Source: Nitrospira sp. ST-bin5 (GTDB lineage: Bacteria > Nitrospirota > Nitrospiria > Nitrospirales > Nitrospiraceae). Taken from it: DNA of 64,000 nt. The stretch spans positions 138,128 to 202,127 of the forward strand of contig MSXN01000001.1 in NCBI GenBank assembly GCA_002083555.1, given 5' to 3'. Positions within the stretch are counted from its first letter, which is position 1; the number at the start of each line of letters is the position of its first letter. Under the pieces are notes generated by a model that searched no databases, was not told where the DNA came from, and saw only the letters and a list, made by a program, of their open reading frames with translations. The position numbers and the translations under genes are program-made. Below, one piece after another: positions 42,669-50,788 of this stretch.

Positions 42669-44326
42669 GGCTGAACCATCCTTCTGACTTTCTGTCCTTC
42701 ATCAGGAACTCGGGTGACAAGAAAGAGCAAGTGATTCTCCTTCCGGCGTAACAATTCCAAGTGCCATTCTCTCAATATCAGATCGGAAAGAAGCCAGTTG
42801 AAATCTGGGACCGACAGACCGTTGGCCAACGGCCCGCCCAGAAATCCACCGTGCACATAAAGAACAAATCGTCCGCAAGATTGCTGGAACTCTCGCGACT
42901 CTTTCACATTCATGCGAAACCAGGGATTGAGATCCACCAGGCCTCGATCCATCGTATCGTGCCCCATGTGCCTCAAGGATGCTTCTGGATCGGCTAGATA
43001 CACAAGTCGTGAAGACAAGTCTCTCGGTGCATAGTGTGCAAGCATCATGAAGTTATGAGGGTCGGAAACCACGATGGGAAGTTCATCCGTTGTACTGACA
43101 GTCAAAAACTCGGCCACAGGGCCCACGGCTGAAGCCGCCGTGTACGGTAAGGCTCGCACCGTTAACATCACGAACCCCACTGCAGCAATGACGACCCCCA
43201 CGACACCTAACAGCGCTCGGCCATTGCAGAGCCGGAACAGTGTCAGAGCAACCAAGGCACTGATCCCCAGCACAGTTGGCAGCACATAGCGCGGCGTGAA
43301 CGCTCCGGTCGTACACAGCGTGACCGCCACGCCGATCACCGGTAAGGCGGCGAATGCCAGGGCGGCAGCCCATTCATGATCGGGGATCAACGGTAAAGCT
43401 GGAGCCGGAGTCCGGGCCCTTCCCCCCTGCTGCAGATAGGCGACCACACCGGCGGTGATCAGCAGCAACATGAAGAGCAGCGGAGCGGGCATCAGCAACG
43501 TCGAATAGGTGTCCGGGATCCCTTTCCAACTCGGAGTCGCCCAAAAGCCTCTGGAATAGCCTCGAGCTTGTTGGATCAGAGGCCACAAGAAGGCGAGCGG
43601 GAGCAGTCCACCAACAATCGCCGCCCACAAGGACCAATCAGGCCGTCGATTGTGATATAGCCGTACACATTCGGCGATCCCAAGCGGAACAAACACAAAT
43701 ACCGCGTAGTAGTGAGATCCAACGGCTGCGCTTAGGCTTCCCCACACGCCGATGAGAGACCAGGGTCGCCCCCTCCCTTCTGCTGCGACGGCCCAACAGA
43801 CCCACGCCATCGCCGCGAATCCGAGCACCAGTCCGTAGGGCCTGGCTTCATAACTATAGAACTGTGCGTTGGTGACAAGGAGACACATCATCGCCGCAAA
43901 TCCATAGAGCGCTGAACTGCGGCTCTTCACGAGATGGAATAGGCAGACAGCCGCCATCCACACCCCGACCATTTCTGGAAACCGGAGGGCCCACTCACTC
44001 ACTCCAAACACCGCCAGTGAGAGCCGAGTTAAAAGATAAAAGGGATAGGGATTTTGGTCGGCCCCCGTGTACAGCGCGTCCCAGATACTCGCCGGTGTCG
44101 TAGCCTGTACAATAAAATAGGTGAATAATTCATCGTTCCACATGGGCTTCCGCACGGCCAACAGACTCGTCGTGGAAAAGTAGAGAGTTGAAATCATGGC
44201 AAGCAGCACCGGATAGTGCCGATCGCATTGGCTCTGCCACACGTCGGCCCGCCTCTCGAGCCACCGCAACAATCGCGTGAGGGCGCCTTGGTCGCCTACC
44301 GGCACTATCTCATCTGCTTTCGTCAT
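42665..44326 (-). CDS. GT-C (GT39/PMT-like) membrane glycosyltransferase
   Basis: 553 residues with about eleven spans. The first large loop contains WNDELFTYFIVQA (acidic motif MWNDE) and TGADQNPYPFYLLTRLSLAVFG, a strong GT39/ArnT-like signature for transfer from a polyprenyl-phosphate sugar. The C-terminal 140 residues form a soluble periplasmic domain. Starts 17 bp inside the end of the upstream gene, and its stop overlaps the next start as ATGA. Confidence 0.85.
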   Translation of the reverse strand: MTKADEIVPVGDQGALTRLLRWLERRADVWQSQCDRHYPVLLAMISTLYFSTTSLLAVRKPMWNDELFTYFIVQATTPASIWDALYTGADQNPYPFYLLTRLSLAVFGVSEWALRFPEMVGVWMAAVCLFHLVKSRSSALYGFAAMMCLLVTNAQFYSYEARPYGLVLGFAAMAWVCWAVAAEGRGRPWSLIGVWGSLSAAVGSHYYAVFVFVPLGIAECVRLYHNRRPDWSLWAAIVGGLLPLAFLWPLIQQARGYSRGFWATPSWKGIPDTYSTLLMPAPLLFMLLLITAGVVAYLQQGGRARTPAPALPLIPDHEWAAALAFAALPVIGVAVTLCTTGAFTPRYVLPTVLGISALVALTLFRLCNGRALLGVVGVVIAAVGFVMLTVRALPYTAASAVGPVAEFLTVSTTDELPIVVSDPHNFMMLAHYAPRDLSSRLVYLADPEASLRHMGHDTMDRGLVDLNPWFRMNVKESREFQQSCGRFVLYVHGGFLGGPLANGLSVPDFNWLLSDLILREWHLELLRRKENHLLFLVTRVPDEGQKVRRMVQP

Positions 44327-46133
44327 TCCCTACCTGAGCCCGGACATCGTTTGAATTCTGACGGGTCGACGGTTCAATCTCGCTCCCCGAAGCAACCGGT
44401 GGAACCCATTCGTAGATGGCAAATGCCCCTTCGTGCCGAACCCCCGTTTCAGTCAAGACATCATCGCGATAGACCGGCTTCCAGCGATCAGGAAATCGAT
44501 CAACGACGCCTTTCATGAATCGCTTGGAATCAATCGCGAGCCCCTCATCAAGCACTAAGTAACGCACGGGAACCGATGCCAGCAACTTTTCGGCCTTCAC
44601 AGGATCAGATTCAAAAGGCGGCATGACCGCCTTATTTCCCGTCCTGAGGGAGACCCAATGAGGCATTGACACGGCGATGACGTCGCCTGAACCGACATGC
44701 GCCAGTAACCAATCCACGCCCGCATCAAGAGCCCGATAAGAATCCATGTAGAAAAACAAGCGATAGCCGATCGTTTCGCCTTGCCGGCTGTGATACTGGA
44801 CTTCAAGATGCCGCTTCGTATACACGGCCACGGTCGTCGCGACCTGTTGTAAGGAGACCCCCACTACAACCAAGCCGGCTACAACTCGGAGAACGCCGCC
44901 CCATCGCACTAGAGGATGTTGCCACGATTGTTTCAAGGCCCAGGCGATCGCCGTACAGAGCGACAGTGCCAACAAAGGAACGGTTGGACACAGATATCGA
45001 TTGAATTGCTCGGGCCATGGGGTGAGACAAACCAGCCCGACAGAGGAAAGGAGGCACAAGGGAATAAGCCGTTGCCCACTCGCAACCAACAAGGCTGTAC
45101 CAAACAACACGAGACATCCCAATGCATAGAGTGGAACATTGACGATCCATGGTGGCCCCGCGTCGGCCCCGATTCGCCTCGAGACCTCCTCACGCTCTGC
45201 TTCCCATACTTTCCTCATCGAGCTCACAGATTCACCGATATAGCGCGGAACCACGGTGACGTTGCTCAAGAAGCGCCCGACTCGATCGCCGACAGTAGAG
45301 TAGCCCAGGGCCGGATCAAAAGGGTCGATCAACGACGCGTTCTTCGCGTAACTGACGTTGTAAAACATGTAGTCGGCTCGCTGATAGGCATAGGCGGGAT
45401 GCTGATACGCCGCGCTCATCTCGACGAACTGCACATAAGAAAACCAGCTGAGCACCGGAATGGCCGCGATCAGGCCTCGAAGAAGCGCGGTCTTCCATTG
45501 TCTTCGTACCAGCCCTTCACCGATCCACGCCGCCAGCAAGGCAATCCCCGCCGTACGCAACGCAAACGCGGCAATAGCGACGGCTCCGGCCCATGCAGAT
45601 GAGGGGGTTCGTGCTTCACGACCATATACGAGAAGAAATCCGACCGTGAGAAAACCATAGAGCATATCCGGGAAACAGAGGTCAGACAAAAAATACGTAT
45701 GGACGTTTAGCAAGGCAACAACCGTCCCCCAAAATGCGAAGGCGCTCGAAAGTTGTTGCCGCATGAGCGCATGGATCGCGAAGATATAGGCCATGAACGC
45801 CACAAATGAGGAGAATCGAAGCAGGCGGCCAACGACAATCGGATCGCTCGTTCCCAGGACGAGTTGATGCGCAGCGATGATCAGCGGGAACAGCGGAGGA
45901 TACTGATTCGCCTGGATCTCGCCGGGCTCGTTGAGCAGCCGGTATCCCTTCCCCTCGGCAAGCGACGTCCCGAGCACGTAGTACACGCCGCCATCCCATC
46001 GGAGATCGATCGGCCCCTGAAAGCGAGGGAGCCATAGGGCAAGAACCAGCAATCCAAGGATTGCATAGGCCGTCCGCTCCTTACTCAGCGCACACCGCAA
46101 CGAACACCACATCGTCTCCCTGCCTACCTTCAC
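44310..46133 (-). CDS. Polytopic membrane glycosyltransferase candidate (GT-C-like)
   Basis: 607 residues, about eleven spans; the first periplasmic loop reads DLRWDGGVYYVLGTSLAEGK and ANQYPPLFPLIIAAHQLVLG, like the D/E-rich loop of GT-C enzymes. C-terminal soluble domain of about 150 residues. A second, adjacent GT-C-like gene overlaps its end. The exact sugar and acceptor cannot be predicted. Confidence 0.7.
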   Translation of the reverse strand: MKVGRETMWCSLRCALSKERTAYAILGLLVLALWLPRFQGPIDLRWDGGVYYVLGTSLAEGKGYRLLNEPGEIQANQYPPLFPLIIAAHQLVLGTSDPIVVGRLLRFSSFVAFMAYIFAIHALMRQQLSSAFAFWGTVVALLNVHTYFLSDLCFPDMLYGFLTVGFLLVYGREARTPSSAWAGAVAIAAFALRTAGIALLAAWIGEGLVRRQWKTALLRGLIAAIPVLSWFSYVQFVEMSAAYQHPAYAYQRADYMFYNVSYAKNASLIDPFDPALGYSTVGDRVGRFLSNVTVVPRYIGESVSSMRKVWEAEREEVSRRIGADAGPPWIVNVPLYALGCLVLFGTALLVASGQRLIPLCLLSSVGLVCLTPWPEQFNRYLCPTVPLLALSLCTAIAWALKQSWQHPLVRWGGVLRVVAGLVVVGVSLQQVATTVAVYTKRHLEVQYHSRQGETIGYRLFFYMDSYRALDAGVDWLLAHVGSGDVIAVSMPHWVSLRTGNKAVMPPFESDPVKAEKLLASVPVRYLVLDEGLAIDSKRFMKGVVDRFPDRWKPVYRDDVLTETGVRHEGAFAIYEWVPPVASGSEIEPSTRQNSNDVRAQVGNDESR

Positions 46134-46151
46134 CAGAGGCCCTGGTTCACG

Positions 46152-46460
46152 CTATTTCTTGCGGGCATCCGCCACCGCATTGTAAATCCGCCCAACCATC
46201 CACCCGATGGCTCCTCCCGTGATGGCCCCGTATAGCAATCCGACAAATGCACCCGGCCAACTCACGGAATACCCGACAAAATAGTTCGAAAGCAGTTGAA
46301 GATGTTGCCCCGCCTGGGGACCATCTTTAATGACCAACCACACCGTCATCGTAAAAAGCCCCGCTCCCCCGATCAGCCCGCACACCAACGCCAGCGCTTC
46401 GGCCTTGATCTCCGCGAGAGTGTGGCTCACTTCATCTGTCTGCTTCATGCGCGGTTTCAT
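46152..46460 (-). CDS. Small two-span membrane protein, homologous to the C-terminus of the adjacent FAD enzyme
   Basis: 102 residues from ATG 46460 (an ORF open to 46625 would overlap the FAD gene). Two hydrophobic helices flank LLSNYFVGYSVSWPGAFVGL, closely matching LLGNYLFGFEVTWAGAVIGL in the last 110 residues of the protein encoded just upstream. The two copies are clearly related by duplication or by recent separation. Function unknown; probably a membrane partner or anchor. AGAAAGG upstream is a weak ribosome-binding site. Confidence 0.75.
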   Translation of the reverse strand: MKPRMKQTDEVSHTLAEIKAEALALVCGLIGGAGLFTMTVWLVIKDGPQAGQHLQLLSNYFVGYSVSWPGAFVGLLYGAITGGAIGWMVGRIYNAVADARKK

Positions 46461-46488
46461 CACAGCCACCGCCTTTCTTCTGAATAGA

Positions 46489-48330
46489 TTACATCTTGTC
46501 GAGGAGATGGCGACGGTCATCCCGCTCTGCGCGCCACCGAACGAATTTTGCATAGCCCGTGAGCGTCCAATTTCTGAGTCCAGCCGCAAGTGCCCCCACC
46601 GCACACCCCAGCAAGCCTCCTTCAAGTAACCCGATCACCGCGCCTGCCCACGTGACTTCAAACCCAAATAAATAGTTCCCTAGCAACGACAAGTTTGGAC
46701 CAGGCACAGACCCGCCTCTAAGTAACAAGACAACCGAGGCCATAAATATCCCGAGACCACTCACCACACCGACAGCGACTCCTAACGCGACTGGGTCTAT
46801 TTTCGCAAACGCAACATCGATCACTGCGTCTTGAGCTTCCTCTATCGTCTCATCGACCGAAACAGTGACTCGTGTCGGCACGAGCCGATCCCCGGCATTC
46901 TGCTGAGTCACTCGTTCTTCTTCGTGATATTCCTTCTCCGTGTTGACCGACCAGACATCGCGCTTGTCTCCCAGGATATTCCCGGCCGCATAGACACCGG
47001 TCAGCATGGAGTGGTCTTGATTATTGTAGCGATGCAATCCGTTTCGCCCGATGGTCTGGAGATTCGAGAAGGTCTCTAAGTAGCGCCGGATGGTGTCGAC
47101 ACTGCCTTGATACGTCTGGTCGTAGACCGGATAGGCCTTCTCCATCCGCACCACCGTCCCGTCTTTGACCTCCCGCGGATCGATGAGACCGATTTGGGCA
47201 CACTCTCGTATACCCAGCTCAATGAGGCGCTCATCCGACCACGTCCACATATCATCTGTATCCCACAAGAAATATTCCAATCCCAGTGAGGTCCGTGAGG
47301 GGTCCGGCACCATATAGGGACTCCAATTTTTGTAGTTCTGAATTCGCCCGAGCTTGACCTCCGGCGAATGGACATAGAGCCAGTTATCGGGAAAGACCGA
47401 CTCGCGATCGATGACTAACACCACCGTCAGATAGTCCCGGTAACGGAGGGCTTGCGCGGCCTTGAGCACATCGTCCGGCGGCAACGGATCCAGAGCCTGC
47501 ACTAGTTCACGCAGCGGCATGGTCGACACGAAATGCCGGCCGTCGTATTCCAGCGCCTCGCCGGCTGCGCCCCGCCCCTGAACGCAATCGACCAGGCCGT
47601 GACGATGCCGGACACGCTCCACTTTCACGCCTTGAATCGTCTGAGACCCCTGACGTTCGATCAAACCACGGCACCGTTCCCACATTAGCCCCGGACCATA
47701 TCGGGGATAGTGAAATTGCTCGATCAGTGAGGTCAGTGTCGACCCGTCCATGCCCTGCTTGGCTCCGAACAGCGCATTCCGCACGGCTTGTTTCAGAGAA
47801 AGGTTCTTAATCCGTTGCGCCGCCCAGTCTGCCGAAATCTCGTGACAAGGAATGCCCCAGACCTTCTCTGTGTAAGTCTTGAAGAAAATGCTGTAGAGCC
47901 GATATCCGAATCGGTTGGAGACCCACTGCTCGAATGTTTTTTCATCTTGGATGTGGAAGAACTTGGCCTTGATGTAACTGAGGCCGATCAGAAACGATTC
48001 CAGCGGGCCGAGACCGGCCAGCGCATTCATCGGCTTGAGCGGGTAGTCGAAGAAATGTCGATTGTAATAGATGCGCGAGATGCGCGGACGCAGCAAGAAC
48101 TCCTCTCCGAGAATTTCGTGCCACAGTTCATTGATCAGGGGGACTTTAGAAAAAAAACGATGCCCGCCGATATCGAAACGATATCCACGATAGTTGACGG
48201 TTTTCGAAATTCCCCCGACCTGATCGCTCGCCTCGAGCACGGTAGACGTCATGCCGCGCTTGCCCAGCTCATAGGCGGTCGTGAGCCCGGCAGGCCCCGC
48301 GCCGATGATGATAGAAGATTCTCGGCTCAT
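46489..48330 (-). CDS. FAD-dependent oxidoreductase (UDP-galactopyranose mutase/PPO-like) with C-terminal membrane domain
   Basis: 613 residues from ATG 48330, whose ATGA overlaps the upstream stop and which has GGAG eight bases before; ATG 48336 is too close to that site. N-terminal FAD loop SIIIGAGPAGLTTAYELGKR, then GGHRFFSKVPLINELW; C-terminal FAD strand TGVYAAGNILGDKRD. Belongs to the NAD(P)/FAD amine-oxidase-like group common in polysaccharide loci. Residues about 500-613 add two membrane helices absent from typical members, with the LLGNYLFGFEVTW motif. Substrate unknown; it may rearrange or oxidise a lipid-linked sugar. Confidence 0.85.
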   Translation of the reverse strand: MSRESSIIIGAGPAGLTTAYELGKRGMTSTVLEASDQVGGISKTVNYRGYRFDIGGHRFFSKVPLINELWHEILGEEFLLRPRISRIYYNRHFFDYPLKPMNALAGLGPLESFLIGLSYIKAKFFHIQDEKTFEQWVSNRFGYRLYSIFFKTYTEKVWGIPCHEISADWAAQRIKNLSLKQAVRNALFGAKQGMDGSTLTSLIEQFHYPRYGPGLMWERCRGLIERQGSQTIQGVKVERVRHRHGLVDCVQGRGAAGEALEYDGRHFVSTMPLRELVQALDPLPPDDVLKAAQALRYRDYLTVVLVIDRESVFPDNWLYVHSPEVKLGRIQNYKNWSPYMVPDPSRTSLGLEYFLWDTDDMWTWSDERLIELGIRECAQIGLIDPREVKDGTVVRMEKAYPVYDQTYQGSVDTIRRYLETFSNLQTIGRNGLHRYNNQDHSMLTGVYAAGNILGDKRDVWSVNTEKEYHEEERVTQQNAGDRLVPTRVTVSVDETIEEAQDAVIDVAFAKIDPVALGVAVGVVSGLGIFMASVVLLLRGGSVPGPNLSLLGNYLFGFEVTWAGAVIGLLEGGLLGCAVGALAAGLRNWTLTGYAKFVRWRAERDDRRHLLDKM

Positions 48331-49382
48331 TCGCATTTCTCCACTCGTGATCTGGCTCGTCGTGCGTCTTGCGTGACCGGAGAAGCAGGCCCCTTCAGCT
48401 CCCCTTCACCCTTTGTGAAATAACACATTGTCCCAACGGCGAAGGCGACTCCGCTATACAGAAAATACAGCCAGTGCCAGGGAACGGTTTGTGCGGCGAA
48501 TCGGAGCCCGCGCTTCTCCAGGAAAAACCTGTAGAGCTGAACGTTGAGGCCGAAGAGCATCAGCCCCATCATGGCAGCCCCGACCAAGGAAAACGGCTGC
48601 CAGGGAGACAGCATGAGCGCACCGAGAATCCCGAAAACCAATATGACGCTCACGCGCCCGGAGATGCCGATATTCAAATCGTTCACAAACGCCCGATGGC
48701 GATGGATCAGCTGCGTCCATGGCACGGCCCGTTGAAAGAAGTCGGCCTGGAGCATCGAGGCAATCGTCCAGCGTTTCCAATGTTTGACCTGCAGGGATTT
48801 ACAGAGTCGAATCCTGTGACCGGCTCGTATAAGGCGATAGCCCAATTCAATATCTTCGATGGAGGGCTTGAGATACGTTTCATCGAATCCGCCCATCGAG
48901 AGAAACACCTCACGCCGGATCCCCCCACAGGCCCCCCAAAACGTCGACGCCTCCTCCCGACCATGCTGATGGACATAGTGATGGAGCAAGTTGCGGTACT
49001 GGGAGAGAAAGTTCGCCTCTCCCGGCTGATCGTCATAGGATCCGATTATCGCAGCGACATCCGTATCCCGAGCGAAGATGCCCCGTACCCGCTCGATCAC
49101 ATTCTCAGGGACCGTCACGTCCGCATCGACAAAGAACAGCACCTCCGATATCGCCTTCGATGCGCCAAGATTCCTGGCTCGACCGGGCCCTCCCGGCTGG
49201 GGAAAGCGGTACACGGCCACGCCGGCCGCCTCTGCGTACTGTGAGGACCCATCCGTATCGCCATCGCCGATCACGATGATTTCATCCGGCGGAGGATTTG
49301 CACGCCTGATCGATTCCAGACTCGCACGAAATCGCTCGCCCCCGTTGTAGACAGGAACAACGACCGCAACGGTTACAGGCAT
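48327..49382 (-). CDS. GT2 family glycosyltransferase
   Basis: 351 residues from ATG 49382 (AGGGG upstream; the frame opens at 49442 but the extension is not conserved). VTVAVVVPVYNGGERFRASL, VIGDGDTDGSS, GPGRARNLGASKAISEVLFF-VDADVTVP (DxD) and IEDIELGYRL (catalytic base). Two or three C-terminal spans. First gene of the long minus-strand locus and likely close to its promoter in the 260-bp gap upstream. Confidence 0.88.
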   Translation of the reverse strand: MPVTVAVVVPVYNGGERFRASLESIRRANPPPDEIIVIGDGDTDGSSQYAEAAGVAVYRFPQPGGPGRARNLGASKAISEVLFFVDADVTVPENVIERVRGIFARDTDVAAIIGSYDDQPGEANFLSQYRNLLHHYVHQHGREEASTFWGACGGIRREVFLSMGGFDETYLKPSIEDIELGYRLIRAGHRIRLCKSLQVKHWKRWTIASMLQADFFQRAVPWTQLIHRHRAFVNDLNIGISGRVSVILVFGILGALMLSPWQPFSLVGAAMMGLMLFGLNVQLYRFFLEKRGLRFAAQTVPWHWLYFLYSGVAFAVGTMCYFTKGEGELKGPASPVTQDARRARSRVEKCE

Positions 49383-49642
49383 AAGTGGGCCCCTGGCAAT
49401 CATTATCCCGATGGTTCCCCTAGGAACAGCACACGATGACACACTGCGGAAATTCGCCTCCCGCCAGCCAGAAACACGGTTAAGAAGTTAGGTCAGAGCC
49501 TAGGGGAGGAAGACCCGGATGGCAACCCACCTTCGGTACTAGAGGAATCACCCCAATAGAGGATCCTTACCTCCCTTCACGGCCTGAAGAACCGGAATAC
49601 GGTAGGTTAGTTACCGTTTTCCCGTCAGCTCGCTCACACGTC
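49383..49642. other. 260-bp gap between the phosphonate-type block and the polysaccharide locus
   Basis: No gene. A small stem ACGGTA/TACCGT followed by TTTT on the plus strand lies at about 49599-49620, but both flanking genes are on the minus strand. No riboswitch class was recognised. Confidence 0.4.
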
Positions 49643-50659
49643 TTACTTGGCAGCACTTTGGGGGGTGGCACCGGATGGCGTGCCCATCATGGCGACACAG
49701 GCCAACCCGATCCCGATCCAGACCAGCTCCCGGAATCGCCGCAAGAGCGCGAAGGTAATTCCTGTGACATCGGAATAGCCGAAGGCCTGGAGTAATAACA
49801 GATTGCCGCCGTCCTGCGCACCGAGGCTGCCGGGGATGAAGAATGTCCCGCCTTTGATGAAGACGGAGAGAGCTCCGATCGAGATTGCTGACCACACATC
49901 GACGGGGCCCCCGAGATAGGCGATGATCACGAACACTTCCAGCGCTTCCGCTAACCATCCCAGGAAATACAGGGCAGTCGACGCATAGAACGCCGTCTGG
50001 TGTCGAGTATAGAAGTTCAGAATCGTCTGATCGAGTTCCCGCAGCTTTCCTTCCCGCGCTTCGAGAAAGCCGATCCGGATACCGAGCTTCCGTAGCGTCT
50101 CCAGGATCCAGATAAAGAGACCGCGCCGTTGCACAAACACAAAGGCCATGGCGCCAAAGGCCAACAGCCCGACGCTCAACAACCCGGCCGCCACAACCTG
50201 CCCCGGGGAACCCTGTGCGCCCAAAATCCAAAATCCCAACCCGATCCCCAGGAGAATGAACAGCACCTGCGCGATGGTCATGGTCGTCTTAGCAATGACG
50301 ACCGACGCCAACCCTTCCACCATCGGCACACCGGATTTCTGCAACAGATACGCCTTGAGCGGTTCCCCGCCAACATAGGCGGTCGGCGTGGTCATGTTCA
50401 CCACTTCGCCGGCGGTGCGAACGGCAAACACTCGCAGGAACGAGACAGCCTGTCCGGCCGGGCCGAGCGTGATCTTCCAGCCATAGGCCTCGACGGCATA
50501 CATGACAAGGGAGGGAAGCAGGATCACGCACAACGCCACCGGCCCGAGCCTGGTCGCCGCCTCATAGATATTCCCGGGGCCGATGTGCCAGACGATGAGA
50601 CCGAGCGTGAGGCAGCCGACGAGGAGGAGAATAACTCTCAGCACGCGGATTGAGTCCAA
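49643..50659 (-). CDS. Flippase-like membrane protein (lysylphosphatidylglycerol-synthase TM-domain family)
   Basis: 338 residues, about eight spans, with the family hallmarks RTAGEVVNMTTPTAYVGGEPLKAY and IPGSLGAQDGGNLLLLQAFGY. Related domains move lipids such as lysyl-phosphatidylglycerol across the inner membrane. The first start is TTG 50659 with a weak ribosome-binding site; GTG 50644 is an alternative. Next to a CDP-alcohol phosphotransferase gene, so translocation of the product lipid is a sensible guess. The repeat at 50665-50787 fills its whole upstream gap. Confidence 0.8.
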   Translation of the reverse strand: MDSIRVLRVILLLVGCLTLGLIVWHIGPGNIYEAATRLGPVALCVILLPSLVMYAVEAYGWKITLGPAGQAVSFLRVFAVRTAGEVVNMTTPTAYVGGEPLKAYLLQKSGVPMVEGLASVVIAKTTMTIAQVLFILLGIGLGFWILGAQGSPGQVVAAGLLSVGLLAFGAMAFVFVQRRGLFIWILETLRKLGIRIGFLEAREGKLRELDQTILNFYTRHQTAFYASTALYFLGWLAEALEVFVIIAYLGGPVDVWSAISIGALSVFIKGGTFFIPGSLGAQDGGNLLLLQAFGYSDVTGITFALLRRFRELVWIGIGLACVAMMGTPSGATPQSAAK

Positions 50660-50664
50660 TCTTC

Positions 50665-50787
50665 GGGATGCTCAAAACTGTCATCCAGCAAGGCCGCAGG
50701 ATGCGCAGCCCCCGAAGCGTACTGAGACCGGTACGTTGAGGGGGATACGCAGCCGAGAACGAAGCTTGGGACAGTTTTCAGCATCCC
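50665..50787. repeat. 123-bp nested palindromic intergenic element
   Basis: Outer arms 50665-50682 (gggatgctcaaaactgtc) and 50770-50787 are reverse complements with one mismatch in 18. Inside lies a second stem around 50718-50735 (CGTAC, eight-base loop, GTACG) flanked by a CCCCC/GGGGG pairing. The layout of a nested long hairpin fills the entire gap between two minus-strand genes. It resembles dispersed palindromic elements I recall from Nitrospira intergenic regions, which I cannot verify here. Confidence 0.7.
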
Positions 50788-50788
50788 G

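Noticed and set aside
49480..49620. Possible riboswitch (CCCGGATGGCAACCC and nearby stems)
   Set aside because: I could not match it to SAM, c-di-GMP, cobalamin, glycine or fluoride consensus features. A covariance search would decide.
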